The notes below the pieces were generated by a model. The model was not told the DNA's origin and made no database searches. It was given only the letters and a program-made list of their open reading frames with translations. Position numbers and translations under genes: made by a program. A stretch of DNA of 64,000 nucleotides from Verrucomicrobiota bacterium (lineage in GTDB: Bacteria; Verrucomicrobiota; Verrucomicrobiia; Limisphaerales; JADJPG01), in contig JADJPG010000012.1 of assembly GCA_016713365.1 (NCBI GenBank), positions 39,319 to 103,318 of the forward strand, given 5' to 3'. Positions 1-9,926 of the stretch are shown piece by piece. Within the stretch, counting starts at the first letter, position 1, and every line of letters begins with the position of its first letter.

Positions 1-3000
1 AACGGGGATCCGGATGATCCGGCGAACTGGCAGGCGAGCAGCGCGAACGGCGGCAGTCCCGGCACGATCAATTCAGCGGTGACGATGCCCGCGATTCGAC
101 TGAGCGAAGTGATGGCCGAGAACGGCGGTGTGGTGAATCACGAAGGGACGTTCCCGGACTGGATCGAGATTCATAATGCGGGCGCTGCGGCAGCGAATCT
201 CTCGGGCTGGTCAATCTCGGATGACGCGAACGCGCGGAAATTCGTCCTTCCCGCCAATACCGTGCTGGCTGCACAGAGCTACCTGACAATTTGGTGCGAT
301 GGCGCGACGACGTCCGGGCTGCACGCAGGCTTCGCCCTGAATCGCTCCGGCGGAACCATCGCGCTCTTCGATGCCGCCACGAATCGCGTCGACGTTTTCA
401 GCTATGGACTACAACTCACCAACTTCACCGTCGCCCGCGTCGATGACGTCTGGCGCCTGGCGAATCCCACCCCAGGCGCGGCCAACACCGCAGCCGCTAC
501 AGCGTCCTCCAGTTCTCTGGTGATCAACGAATGGCAAGCGAACGCGCCCGCTGGCCAGAGCGATTGGATTGAACTGCACAACACCGGCGTCGCACCGGTT
601 GAACTCCGCGGTATCTATCTCTCAAACACGTCAGCCGTTCATCGAGTCGCGTCCCATTCCTACATCGCCGCCGGCGGATTCGCGCAGCTTCTCGCTGACG
701 AACAACGCGGGCCGGATCATCTCGATTTCAAACTCGCCGCCACCGGAGGCACGATCGTTCTCCTCAGTCAGACTGCCGCCGAGCTTGATCGCGTCACCTA
801 CACCAACGCGCTCGAAGGAGTGACGCGCGGGCGATTCCCTGACGCGACCGCGAACGTCGTCAACTTCCCCGGCAGTGCCAGCCCTGGGGCCAGCAATTAC
901 GTGAACAACTACACCGGCCCCGTCTTGAACGAAGTTTTCGCGCGCAACCAAAGCGTGGCGTTGAACGAGGGCCGCATCGTGGACTACGTAGAGCTCTTCA
1001 ATCCGAGCGCGGCGCCAGCGTCACTCGCCGGAATGAGCCTGAGCGTCAACAGCGCCGAGCCGGGGCAGTATGTGTTTCCGATCAGCGCCGCGGTGCCAGC
1101 GAACGGCCATCTGGTCATTTGGTGCGACGGCTCACGCGAAATCTCGTTTCTTGCCAACAATCTCAACACCGGCCGTTCACTCGATGGTGAGAGCGGCGGC
1201 GTTTATCTCTTCAACGCGCAAGGCCAGCTGGTGAACTCGATCGAGTATGGTTTCCAAGTCGCGAACCTTCCCATCGGGCTCACCGGCGGCAGCTGGCGAT
1301 TGCTCTCTGCCGCCACACCCGGCGCAGCGAACGCCTCCCCTGCTCCGCTCGGCACCAATCGCGTGCTCCGGATCAATGAGTGGATGGCGAACCCTGCCGA
1401 CGGCGCGGACTGGTTCGAGCTCTACAACAGCACCAACCTGCCGGTGGAACTCAGCGGGCTCACGTTGACCGATGACCCGACGACGATCGGATTCGCGCAG
1501 TTCCGGATTGCGCCGCTTAGTTTCATCGGCGCCGGCAGCTTCGTGAAATGGATCGCCGACGGCAACGCGGGTGACAGTCGGAACCACGTGAACTTCAGCC
1601 TCAACGACGCCGGCGAGTTCCTCGGGCTCTACGCGAATCCAGTCCCGACGAATTTCGTGCTCATCGACGCGATCGCGTTCGAGGCACAGATGCTCGGCGT
1701 TTCCGAAGGACGGTTGCTGGATGGGCAATCGAGCTTCAGCCGATTCCCTGGCTCGCCCTCACCGGGCGCCAGCAACTATCGCATGCTGCCGAACGTCCGA
1801 ATCAATGAAGTCGTCGCTCACTCCTCGACTTCCGAAGGAACAGTCGCAGCCGCGGTTGAGCTGCACAACCCGTCCGCAGAGAGCGTGAACATCGGTGGAT
1901 GGTTTCTGAGCGATGACGCGGCGAACTTCAAAAAACACCGCTTCGCGGACGGCACCATTATTCCGGCGGGCGGTTATCTCGTCCTTCCGGAAAGTCAGCT
2001 CGCGGCGTCTGGCATCGTGGTCGACAGCGACTTCGCGGGTGAACTGTGGCTGTCGGAAGCCGACGTCGCAGGTGTGCTCACTGGAGCCCGAGACGGAGTG
2101 AAGTTCGGTCCGTCCGACCACGGCATATCGTTCGGGTCGGTCACGACCACCGTGGGAGAGGACTTTGTGCCTTTGGCCACACGCACGCTCGGCCAGACAA
2201 ACTCCGGGCCGAGGGTCGGGCCCGTCATCATTTCTGAGATCATGTATCATCCGGAGACGGGCGGCACTGAATACATCGAACTTCAGAATCTCTCGTCAGC
2301 CCAGATAACTCTGATGGCCTATGACTACGAGCCACAGCTCCGAACGAATACATGGAGATTGTCCGGCGGTATCGACTATGCGTTCCCGCTGAACGCATCG
2401 ATCGCAGAAACCGGCCGACTGTTGGTTGTAGACTTCCATCCGGCAGATGCAGCGGCGGTTATTGCATTCCGCACACGCTACAACATTCCGGTGACCGTCC
2501 CCATCTACGGCCCGTTCAGCGGCAAGCTGGACAATGCGGGCGAGAGCCTTTCGCTCTCAATGCCGAAGTTCAATCCGCTCGGGAGCACCATCACGAATGG
2601 CGCTCCGTACGTCCGCGTTGACCAAGTCGAGTTCGACAACGCAGCGCCGTGGCCAGTCGGCGATGCGGATGGCGGCGGTCATTCTCTTCAACGCCTGGCC
2701 GGTTTGCGTTACGGCAATGAACCGACGAATTGGGTCGCGGCGGTTCCAACGCCGGGAAGCACCAACTCGATCGGGATCGTTGCAACTCCTGCGATTGCGG
2801 TGTCGCCCGAAAGCCGGTCCGTGCTGGAAGGCGATTCCATTGCGTTGAACGTCAATGCCACCGGAACCGGGCCGCTGGGTTTCCAGTGGCGCTTCAATGG
2901 CAACGCCGTTCCAGCCGCCACGAATGCAGCGCTGCGCATTGATTACGTGCTGTTGGAAGATGACGGCAGCTACGATTGCGTGGTCAGCAATCCGGGTGGC

Positions 3001-3948
3001 GCCGCTGTCAGCGCTGCGGCCCGACTGAACGTTCTCGCCGCGCCGTCCGTTCTCATTCCGCCGGCGACCCAGACCAACCGTACCGGGAGCAACACGGTGT
3101 TCTCAGTGTTCGCGCGTGGCTCGACTCCGCTGAGTTATCAATGGCGTCTAAACGGATCCACGCTTCCGGGCGAAACGAACACGACGCTGACGCGTAACGG
3201 CATTCTCATCGCCGACGACGGCCAGTATGACGTGCTGGTTTCGAATCCGGTCGCGACCACGATTTCGAGCGCGCGGCTGATTGTGCTGAGCAACACAGTG
3301 ATCACCGTAACGCCTCCGTTGAACATCAGCGTGGTCACGAGCTCCTTCTTCACGGTCAGCATCCAGGCGGCGGGGAATCCTCTGCCATTCAGCTACGACT
3401 GGCGCCGCGGCTCGGTGCCAGTGTTGAGCAATGAGGTGTTTTCGCGAACGAGCTTCGCAAGGTTGCAGGCGCCGACGAATCTTACTTCGAGCCAATCTTA
3501 CCGCGTGGTGGTGCGGAATCTGGCGAACCCGGGCATCTCGGCCAACTTCCAGTTCTTCGTCAGCACACTGGTGGATGCGGACGTGGATGGCATCCCGGAC
3601 AACTGGGAGAACGCCCATGGTTTCAGCCCGGTGAACAGCAGAAGACGCCGGCGCAGACGCGGAGCGACGGGATCAGCAATTATCAGAATACCTCGCCGGC
3701 ACGAATCCGACGAGCACCGCCCGGGTCGCTTGACGGCCAGCGTCACTGCGGGACCGAGCGAGGCGAGGGTGAGCTTCAATGCCGTGTCGAACAAGACTTA
3801 CTCGATCGAGTATCAGGACGTTTTGGGCAGCGGCTGGCAGACGCTGGCGGAAATCCTCGCCAAGGGCAGCAACCGGGTGGAAGCCATCTCCGACGACTCG
3901 GGCGCCACGAATCGCTTCTATCGAGTGGTGACGCCACGACAACCATAG
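1..3948 (+). CDS. Secreted multi-domain lamin-tail (LTD) / Ig-like protein, 5' end outside window
   Basis: The frame is open from base 1, where the residues already match the end of an LTD module (DPANW...GGSPGTIN), so the start lies upstream. The GTG at 79 is only an internal codon. I see at least six LTD-type repeats, each opening with a pattern such as INEWxAN or ISEIMYHP followed by DWIELxN. They are followed by Ig-like modules (PLGFQWRFNG, PLSYQWRLNG) and a calcium-type DxDxDGIPDxWE motif. The last ~60 residues form the W...NRFYRVVTPRQ module also seen in the next two genes. Such proteins are surface or exported in Verrucomicrobia; LTDs are thought to bind other macromolecules. Between about 3640 and 3735 the frame is scrambled: the expected text of the acidic repeat (EDAGAD, then DGISNY, then EYLAGTNPTSTA) appears piecewise in other frames, so several indels lie there. 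No CotH domain is visible in the part present. Confidence 0.85.
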   Translation, partial: NGDPDDPANWQASSANGGSPGTINSAVTMPAIRLSEVMAENGGVVNHEGTFPDWIEIHNAGAAAANLSGWSISDDANARKFVLPANTVLAAQSYLTIWCDGATTSGLHAGFALNRSGGTIALFDAATNRVDVFSYGLQLTNFTVARVDDVWRLANPTPGAANTAAATASSSSLVINEWQANAPAGQSDWIELHNTGVAPVELRGIYLSNTSAVHRVASHSYIAAGGFAQLLADEQRGPDHLDFKLAATGGTIVLLSQTAAELDRVTYTNALEGVTRGRFPDATANVVNFPGSASPGASNYVNNYTGPVLNEVFARNQSVALNEGRIVDYVELFNPSAAPASLAGMSLSVNSAEPGQYVFPISAAVPANGHLVIWCDGSREISFLANNLNTGRSLDGESGGVYLFNAQGQLVNSIEYGFQVANLPIGLTGGSWRLLSAATPGAANASPAPLGTNRVLRINEWMANPADGADWFELYNSTNLPVELSGLTLTDDPTTIGFAQFRIAPLSFIGAGSFVKWIADGNAGDSRNHVNFSLNDAGEFLGLYANPVPTNFVLIDAIAFEAQMLGVSEGRLLDGQSSFSRFPGSPSPGASNYRMLPNVRINEVVAHSSTSEGTVAAAVELHNPSAESVNIGGWFLSDDAANFKKHRFADGTIIPAGGYLVLPESQLAASGIVVDSDFAGELWLSEADVAGVLTGARDGVKFGPSDHGISFGSVTTTVGEDFVPLATRTLGQTNSGPRVGPVIISEIMYHPETGGTEYIELQNLSSAQITLMAYDYEPQLRTNTWRLSGGIDYAFPLNASIAETGRLLVVDFHPADAAAVIAFRTRYNIPVTVPIYGPFSGKLDNAGESLSLSMPKFNPLGSTITNGAPYVRVDQVEFDNAAPWPVGDADGGGHSLQRLAGLRYGNEPTNWVAAVPTPGSTNSIGIVATPAIAVSPESRSVLEGDSIALNVNATGTGPLGFQWRFNGNAVPAATNAALRIDYVLLEDDGSYDCVVSNPGGAAVSAAARLNVLAAPSVLIPPATQTNRTGSNTVFSVFARGSTPLSYQWRLNGSTLPGETNTTLTRNGILIADDGQYDVLVSNPVATTISSARLIVLSNTVITVTPPLNISVVTSSFFTVSIQAAGNPLPFSYDWRRGSVPVLSNEVFSRTSFARLQAPTNLTSSQSYRVVVRNLANPGISANFQFFVSTLVDADVDGIPDNWENAHGFSPVNSRRRRRRRGATGSAIIRIPRRHESDEHRPGRLTASVTAGPSEARVSFNAVSNKTYSIEYQDVLGSGWQTLAEILAKGSNRVEAISDDSGATNRFYRVVTPRQP

Positions 3949-4070
3949 TATCTCGAGCAACGAGGTCAGCATGGCCAGGACGGCTGTCGACGGGGCGAGT
4001 CTTCGTTGGAGGCTTGCCACCTCGTGGACGGAGTAGTCAATTCCCGCGAGTTAGTGGATTCCTGCCCCAA

Positions 4071-4122
4071 AAAAGTTGTGACACCTCTGTTACATTCTGA
4101 TAAAACGCTTCTGTTCAGCGAA
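4071..4122 (+). promoter_or_regulatory. Conserved promoter block of CotH paralogue 1
   Basis: Reads AAAAGTTGTGACAC, four bases, GTTACATTCTGATAA, ten bases, TTCAGCGAA, ending 24 bases before the ATG at 4147. The same three blocks, in the same order and with nearly the same spacing, stand before the paralogue at 10008 (9927-9980), although the rest of both upstream regions is unrelated. TTGTGA and TGATAA are 16 bases apart and could be -35/-10 boxes. The promoter role is inferred from conservation and position. Confidence 0.6.
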
Positions 4123-4146
4123 ACATAACCCAAATAGGCAATCTCT

Positions 4147-5931
4147 ATGCACCTTCGTACTCAGCTGCTCCGCCTGCTATTGGCTACCCTCCTCCTGCCG
4201 GGACTCCACCTCCGCGCCGCAGATGAGACTCCGCCAGCACTGCAAAACGTATTGCCCGAGGCTGACACCTCTATTTTGGAACTGCGCCGCGTCGAAGTGT
4301 TCTTCAGCGAAGACGTTCAGGGCGTGGACGTCACCGACCTGCTGATCAACGGCGTTCCGGCGACGAACATGGTGATCGTTCAGGCCAGCCAGTATCAGTT
4401 TGAATTTCCGACTCCACCCAACGGCACGGTGCAAATCGCCTGGGCGGCGGGAAACGGAATCACAGACCTCGAGGGCAACCCGTTCGCCGGAGGATCGTGG
4501 ACTTACAACCTGAATCCCGCGCTCGCGCTGTTTCAGGTTCGCATCAACGAGTTCATGGCCAACAATCAATCGGGGATTCGCGACGAAGACGGCAGCTACG
4601 AAGACTGGATCGAGCTCTACAACGCCAGCACGCTGCCGGTGAATCTCGACGGTTGCTGGCTGACGGACACCAAGGTTCCGCTCACCAACTGGCGCCTCCC
4701 CGCTTTCACGCTGCCGCCGAACACCTACCTCGTCGTCTGGGCGTCTGGAAAGAATCGCTCCAACCCGGCAGGTCCACTGCACACGAATTTCCGATTGAAC
4801 AACAGCGGCGAGTATCTCGCGTTGATTGACCCCACCGGGACGAACATCATCTCCCATTTCGACCCGACGTATCCCGCGCAGCGTTCCGACACTTCGTTCG
4901 GACGTGACCCTCTGGATCCCAGCGTGACCGGATACTATCCCGGCACCAGCGCAACTCCGGGTGCGATCAATTCGACCAGCGGTAACGGCACAGACTTCGC
5001 GCCCGACGTTCAGTTCTCCCGCGATTCCGGAACGTTCACCGGAACCTTCAACCTCACGCTCTACACCGAATCTCCCACCGCCGAAATTCGCTACGTGCTG
5101 GTTTCCACCAATAACCGCCCCACCTCAAACGTCACCAACGTCCCCTCGGCTTCCTCACCGCTTTACACTGGCCCGATCACGGTGGATCAAACCCTGCAAG
5201 TGCGAGCCCGCGCCTTCGAAACCGGCAAACTCCCCAGCACACCGATCAGCAAGACCTACATCGAGATCAGCCCGGATGTCGTTAACTTCAGCTCCGATCT
5301 TCCGATGGTCATCGTTCACAATTTCGGTCAGGGCACCCTGCCCGGCACCGGAGACCAGACCGCCGTCATTGCGACGTTCGACAACGATCTGGATCGCAGT
5401 TCGCTCACCAACAAGCCCAACCTCGTTTCACGCATCGGACTCAATGATCGCGGTTCCAGCACCCAGGGTCAGGCCAAGCAGAACATGGCCGTCGAGTTCT
5501 GGGATGAGTTCAATCAAGATATCGACCACCCGCTGTTTGGGATGCCGGCCGAGTCAGACTGGGTGTTTTTCTCCATCAATCGATTCGACCAAGGTTTGAT
5601 GCACAACGCCATCTTCCACTGGTTCGGCCGCACGGTGGGCTATTCGTCCCGCACTCGCTACGTGGAGGTGTTCCGCAAGACTGGTGCTGGCCCGGTCACG
5701 GCAGCAGATTACTTCGGCCTTTTCCTCATCGAAGAAAAACCAAAGCGCAACGCCAACCGCGTGGACATCGCTTCACTGCAGCCGGAGAACACCAACTCCG
5801 CCACCGTTTCCGGCGGATACCTCCTCCGCATTGACCGCGTCGACGCCGACGAACGCACCGTGACAGTGCCGACGATCAACACCCACCTGGCCCATCAACA
5901 ACTCCTACGGTGGTCAGGCGGTGATCGTTGA
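4147..5931 (+). CDS. CotH-family LTD surface protein 1, N-terminal part (frameshifted)
   Basis: Starts with a signal peptide (MHLRTQLLRLLLATLLLPG, cleavage likely near residue 24). An SbsA/Big_5-like Ig domain follows (about 25-125; VEVFFSEDVQGVD), then an LTD (about 130-250; INEFMANNQSGIRDEDG), a chitobiase-type FN3 segment (about 290-370) and the first half of a CotH domain (about 385-585; SSLTNKPNLVSR, FGLFLIEEKPKRN, GGYLLRIDRVD). CotH proteins are kinase-like and in Firmicutes phosphorylate spore-coat proteins; the substrate here is unknown. The frame ends prematurely at 5931. At about 5880-5895 the homologous text moves to the +1 frame (INNSYGGQAVIVDYP), which continues in the next entry, so this is one gene broken by an indel. 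Its start is supported by the signal peptide and the conserved promoter block. Confidence 0.85.
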   Translation: MHLRTQLLRLLLATLLLPGLHLRAADETPPALQNVLPEADTSILELRRVEVFFSEDVQGVDVTDLLINGVPATNMVIVQASQYQFEFPTPPNGTVQIAWAAGNGITDLEGNPFAGGSWTYNLNPALALFQVRINEFMANNQSGIRDEDGSYEDWIELYNASTLPVNLDGCWLTDTKVPLTNWRLPAFTLPPNTYLVVWASGKNRSNPAGPLHTNFRLNNSGEYLALIDPTGTNIISHFDPTYPAQRSDTSFGRDPLDPSVTGYYPGTSATPGAINSTSGNGTDFAPDVQFSRDSGTFTGTFNLTLYTESPTAEIRYVLVSTNNRPTSNVTNVPSASSPLYTGPITVDQTLQVRARAFETGKLPSTPISKTYIEISPDVVNFSSDLPMVIVHNFGQGTLPGTGDQTAVIATFDNDLDRSSLTNKPNLVSRIGLNDRGSSTQGQAKQNMAVEFWDEFNQDIDHPLFGMPAESDWVFFSINRFDQGLMHNAIFHWFGRTVGYSSRTRYVEVFRKTGAGPVTAADYFGLFLIEEKPKRNANRVDIASLQPENTNSATVSGGYLLRIDRVDADERTVTVPTINTHLAHQQLLRWSGGDR

Positions 5932-7630
5932 TTACCCGAACAGCATCCAGTGGGCTACCGATCCGCGTCGTGCTCCGCAGCGCTTCTATCTCCAGAACTA
6001 CTTCACCAACTTCATTCGCGCTCTCACCAGCTCCAACTGGAACGATCCCGCGACTGGTTATGCCGCCTACATCGACGTAGACAACTGGGTAGACAACCAC
6101 ATCATCAACACCATCTGCTTCAACGTGGATGGTTACCGTCTGAGCGGATACTTCTACAAGGATCGCGACGGAAAACTGATGCAAGGTCCGCCCTGGGATT
6201 GCGATCGTTGCCTCGGAACCGGCGGCGGCGGCGGTGGCGCCACCCCGGACACCGACAGCCGCCCCTACAACCCCCGCGTCTGGCGCGTGCCCACCACCAG
6301 CGTCGGTCAGGATAACGGCACGGATTTCTTCGGCCGCTCCGATGTCGGCGTGGACTGGTGGGATCGCCTGTTCCGCGACCATGAGTTCTGGCAGAACTGG
6401 ATTGATCGGTATCAGGAGATGCGTGCGACGATCTATACCAGCAACGCCATCACCGCGATGGTGGACGGCTTCTACGAAGAGATTAAGGAAGCCCAGGCTC
6501 GCGAGCACGCCCGTTGGACATCCTTCACCTTCCCGCGCAATGGCGTGAACTCGGCCAACGGTTTCTCCTACGACTTCGGTCCGCGAGACACGCGGTTCAG
6601 CCAGGGCGGCTATTACACGAACGAAGTCAACTTCCAGAAGCGGTGGTTGCTCGATCGCCTCGAGTTCATGGATACGAACTTCCTCGCCCGTCCGACGGCC
6701 AATCTCGCGGCCGGTCCGGTAAACTCGGGCGCGACTGTCACAGTCCAGCCCGCGGCGAAAGCGGGCAGCGTGCTTTACTACACGCTTGATGGCACCGATC
6801 CCCGCCTGCCCGGCGGTGCGATCAATCCGGCGGCCCTCACCAGCTCCGGTCCGGTGACGCTCACCATCACCAGCAACCAGCACCTCATCGCGCGCTCTTA
6901 CAATGTCAATCACGCCAACGTCACCAACCGCGTGATCTCCGTCGGCGTGCAGGAAGTCGGCAACCCGCCCAGCAACAGCTTCTGGTCCGGGCCCATTTCC
7001 CAGCCCTACTATTTGACGATCCCGGCCCTGCGCATCACCGAGGTCATGTATCATCCAGCAGCTCCCGCGGCGGGAGACACGAATGACCAGAATAACTTCG
7101 AGTACATCGAAGTCCGCAACACCGGCAGCACCCCGCTCAACGTGAATCGCTTCAAGATCCGTGGCGGCGTTGACTTCACCTTCCCGAATGTCGTTCTGAC
7201 TGCGGGCCAGTATGCCGTCATCGTGAAGAACCAAGCCGCGTTCCAAGCACGCTATGGCAACTCCGCCCTCATCCTCGGCGTTTACACCAATGACAGCCTG
7301 AACAACGCCGGCGACCGCCTCGTGTTGGAAGGTCGCTTCAAGGAACCGATCCTCGACTTCAGCTACAACGACGGATGGTATCCGATCACCGACGGCAGCG
7401 GCTTCTCGCTCCAGATCATCGATGACTCCGCGAGCACCACCAACTGGGCCTTCAAGACCAGCTGGCGCCCGAGCGGCGTGGTCAATGGCACTCCCGGCGC
7501 GGCAGATCCTGGTGCTCCGGCGATTGCGTCGGTTTATATCAACGAGGTCCTCCCCAACACCGATCCGAGTCCGACGGATGCCATTGAGTTGAACAACGCC
7601 TCCGCCAGCGCCGTGAACATTGGTGGCTAA
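5921..7630 (+). CDS. CotH-family LTD surface protein 1, middle part
   Basis: Continues the gene from 4147 in another frame; the GTG at 5921 is not a real start. It holds the second half of the CotH domain, including the segment around PPWDCDRCLGT and DxWDRLFRDHEFW. A chitobiase C-terminal type repeat (VLYYTLDGTDPRLPGG) and an LTD (ITEVMYHPAAPAAGD, FEYIEVRNTG) follow, then the opening of another LTD (YINEVLPNTDPSP). It stops at an in-frame TAA (7628-7630) after NIGG, exactly where the paralogue has Trp (NIGGWFLTD). Beyond the stop the same frame continues with clear homology (FLTDEFDTPKKFRIPDGTTI), so the stop interrupts one gene. TAA in place of TGG needs two base changes and cannot be explained by a homopolymer indel. 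Confidence 0.8.
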   Translation: MIVDYPNSIQWATDPRRAPQRFYLQNYFTNFIRALTSSNWNDPATGYAAYIDVDNWVDNHIINTICFNVDGYRLSGYFYKDRDGKLMQGPPWDCDRCLGTGGGGGGATPDTDSRPYNPRVWRVPTTSVGQDNGTDFFGRSDVGVDWWDRLFRDHEFWQNWIDRYQEMRATIYTSNAITAMVDGFYEEIKEAQAREHARWTSFTFPRNGVNSANGFSYDFGPRDTRFSQGGYYTNEVNFQKRWLLDRLEFMDTNFLARPTANLAAGPVNSGATVTVQPAAKAGSVLYYTLDGTDPRLPGGAINPAALTSSGPVTLTITSNQHLIARSYNVNHANVTNRVISVGVQEVGNPPSNSFWSGPISQPYYLTIPALRITEVMYHPAAPAAGDTNDQNNFEYIEVRNTGSTPLNVNRFKIRGGVDFTFPNVVLTAGQYAVIVKNQAAFQARYGNSALILGVYTNDSLNNAGDRLVLEGRFKEPILDFSYNDGWYPITDGSGFSLQIIDDSASTTNWAFKTSWRPSGVVNGTPGAADPGAPAIASVYINEVLPNTDPSPTDAIELNNASASAVNIGG

Positions 7631-7903
7631 TTCCTGACCGATGAATTCGACACGCCGAAGAAATTCCGCATTCCGGACGGCACGACGATTCCCGCGGGCG
7701 GATTCCTCTCGTTCGTCCAGAACACCTCCTTCGGGACAGGCACCACCGGATTCGGCCTCAGCTCGAAGGGCGAAAGCGTCTATATCTTCTCCGCTGATGC
7801 CGCTGGCAACCTGACCGGTTACTACCACGGATTCGATTTCGGCGCGCAATCCGCCGGTGCCACGTTCGGCCGCCACGTCGCCAGCACCGGCGGCGATCAA
7901 TTC

Positions 7904-9769
7904 GTGACTCAAACGACTCCAACTCTCGGTGCCGCCAACTCCGGTCCCCTCGTCGGGCCGGTCGTCATCACCGAAATCAACTACCATCCGCCGGACATTT
8001 CGTTCCCGAAGAAATCCGTGGACAACGAGATCGACGAATACATCGAACTCCAGAACATCAGCAGCAATCCCGCTCCGCTCTACGACACCGCGAATCCTGC
8101 AAACACGTGGCGTTTGCGCGATGCTATTGACTTCACGTTCCCGACTGGCGTCATCATTCCTCCGGGCGGCTACGTTCTCGTCGTCAGCTTCAATCCCACA
8201 AACGGCCCGACCCTCGACAACTTCCGCGCCGTGAACGGAGTGCCGGCCACCACGCCGATCTACGGTCCGTGGAGCGGACAGCTCGACAATTCCGCCGACG
8301 ACGTCGAACTCATCCGTCCCGACGTTCCGGACGCACCGGGAACACCCACCGCCGGATTTGTTCCCTATCTCCTCGTCGACAAGGTGGGCTATGAAGATCT
8401 CGCTCCGTGGCCCGCTGGTTACGCCGACGGCCTCGGGGCCGCCATCAGCCGCCTGAACGTCAGTGCCTTCGGCAACGATCCAGCGAACTGGGTACCCGCC
8501 ATCAAGACTCCTGGTGCTCCGCTGGTCACCACCGGCACCGCACCGACGGTGACAGTTCAACCTGCTGATACGATTGGCGCAGAGACGTTCAGCGCCAGTT
8601 TCACCATCGTGGCCACCGGAACCGGCCCGCTCGGTTACCAATGGCTGTTCAACGGCGTTCCCGTTCGCGCTCCGTCGAGCCCGACGCTCGTGTTGAACGG
8701 GCTGCAGCTGAACCAGGCCGGCCAATACTCCTGCCTGGTCTTCGGCCCCGCCGGCATCACTCAGAGCTCGAACGCCACCCTCACCGTCCGGCAGGTCGCC
8801 CGCATCAGCCAGAATCCGGTGGGACGCGCCGTTTACATCAAGCCTGATACGAGGGCGGCGAATCTGCCCAATGGTACCAACGTCACCTTCTCGGTAACCG
8901 CCAGCACCCTGTATCCGCCGCTGACCTACCAGTGGCTCTTCAACGGCGCGGCGATCCCCGGTGCCACGGACACCTCCTACACCGTCACCAATGTTCAGCT
9001 CTCCAGCGAAGGCGACTACTCAGTCGCGCTCACCGACGGAGCGGCAACTATTGTCAGCGCCCCGGCCCGTCTGGTTCCGTGGATTTCCCCCACCATCGTG
9101 CAGAGACCATCTGACATGACGGTCGCCGCCGGCAGCGACTTCTCGCTCAGCGTCGAAGTCACCGGCAATCCAATGCCCTTCGCCTACAGCTGGCGCCGCA
9201 ACCTCGGCTCCCTCGTCGTCAGCACCAACTCGGGTGAGTACAAGACCAACTTCGTCACCCTGAACACGGAGACGGCGCTTCTGCGTCTGACCAACAACAT
9301 GCAATCCTCGAACTTCGTCATGCGTATTGTTGTTTACAACGACGCCAACAGAGCGCCGGGTGCCACCGTGACGTTCAATGTCACCGTCCTGGAAGACTCC
9401 GATCGCGACGGCATCCCGGACAGCGTTGAGAACGCTCTGGGCCTCGACACCAACAACGTCGCCGACGCGGCGGGCGATCTCGACCTCGACGGCATGAGCA
9501 ACCGTGCCGAATACATCGCCGGCACCGACCCGGCCAACAACCAGAGCTATCTCAAGATCGAACAGAGTGTCACCCCCGGGGTGTCCTCCGTTCAATTCGC
9601 CGGCATCTCGAATCGAACCTACTCGGTTCAGTTCACCGACGACCTGAACGCCAGTTCTTGGAGCAAGCTGGCGGACCTCGCGGCTCGCGGCACCAATTTC
9701 ACGCAGCAGCTTGCCGATCCATCCTGGACGACCAACCGTTTCTACCGGGTCGTCACCCCGCGCCAGTAG
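7904..9769 (+). CDS. CotH-family LTD surface protein 1, C-terminal part
   Basis: Same frame as the previous entry. Homology to the paralogue begins right after the TAA at 7631, and the GTG at 7904 is simply the first possible restart. Contents in order: the end of one LTD, a full LTD (ITEINYHPPDIS, EYIELQN), two Ig-like modules (PLGYQWLFNG, PLTYQWLFNG), and a third module beginning IVQRPSDMTVAAGSDFS. A calcium-type acidic repeat follows (DSDRDGIPDSVENALGLD ... DLDLDGMSNRAEYIAGTD), then the NRFYRVVTPRQ terminal module. The last ~450 bases are almost identical to the paralogue while the rest of the gene has diverged. A strong terminator follows at 9798. Confidence 0.83.
   Translation: MTQTTPTLGAANSGPLVGPVVITEINYHPPDISFPKKSVDNEIDEYIELQNISSNPAPLYDTANPANTWRLRDAIDFTFPTGVIIPPGGYVLVVSFNPTNGPTLDNFRAVNGVPATTPIYGPWSGQLDNSADDVELIRPDVPDAPGTPTAGFVPYLLVDKVGYEDLAPWPAGYADGLGAAISRLNVSAFGNDPANWVPAIKTPGAPLVTTGTAPTVTVQPADTIGAETFSASFTIVATGTGPLGYQWLFNGVPVRAPSSPTLVLNGLQLNQAGQYSCLVFGPAGITQSSNATLTVRQVARISQNPVGRAVYIKPDTRAANLPNGTNVTFSVTASTLYPPLTYQWLFNGAAIPGATDTSYTVTNVQLSSEGDYSVALTDGAATIVSAPARLVPWISPTIVQRPSDMTVAAGSDFSLSVEVTGNPMPFAYSWRRNLGSLVVSTNSGEYKTNFVTLNTETALLRLTNNMQSSNFVMRIVVYNDANRAPGATVTFNVTVLEDSDRDGIPDSVENALGLDTNNVADAAGDLDLDGMSNRAEYIAGTDPANNQSYLKIEQSVTPGVSSVQFAGISNRTYSVQFTDDLNASSWSKLADLAARGTNFTQQLADPSWTTNRFYRVVTPRQ
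9399..9564 (+). repeat. 166-bp stretch identical to 15123-15288
   Basis: Every base matches the copy in the paralogous gene, including all third codon positions, whereas flanking parts of the two genes differ at many silent sites. It covers the acidic DxDxDG repeat. This is most easily explained by recent gene conversion or selection against divergence; an assembly collapse of similar reads is also possible. Confidence 0.9.
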
Positions 9770-9797
9770 GCGCCCTGCGAACAATTCGCGACACACC

Positions 9798-9835
9798 ATC
9801 GCCGCCGGCCAAACGCCGGCGGCGATTTCGTTTTT
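9798..9835 (+). terminator. Rho-independent terminator after CotH gene 1
   Basis: A 12-bp perfect stem (ATCGCCGCCGGC / GCCGGCGGCGAT), loop CAAAC, then TTCGTTTTT. It lies 29 bases after the stop codon at 9769 and separates the two paralogous genes into independent transcripts, in line with each having its own promoter block. Confidence 0.9.
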
Positions 9836-9926
9836 GGATCGTGACTCACTCCAGCCGAAGCGTTCCCTCCGGCGAAAACACGCCCTCGGGCGCAGCTCTC
9901 TTCTCAAAGTCGAAAATTTCTTCCCG

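Noticed and set aside
7628..7630. Stop-codon readthrough or recoding at TAA
   Set aside because: TAA is not a known selenocysteine or pyrrolysine codon and no hairpin or slippery context was seen; mutation or error is simpler.
5876..8725. 949-residue open frame on the - strand
   Set aside because: It lies entirely opposite the CotH gene, has no domain or signal, and is Arg/Gly/Ala/Val-rich as expected of an antisense frame in GC-rich DNA.
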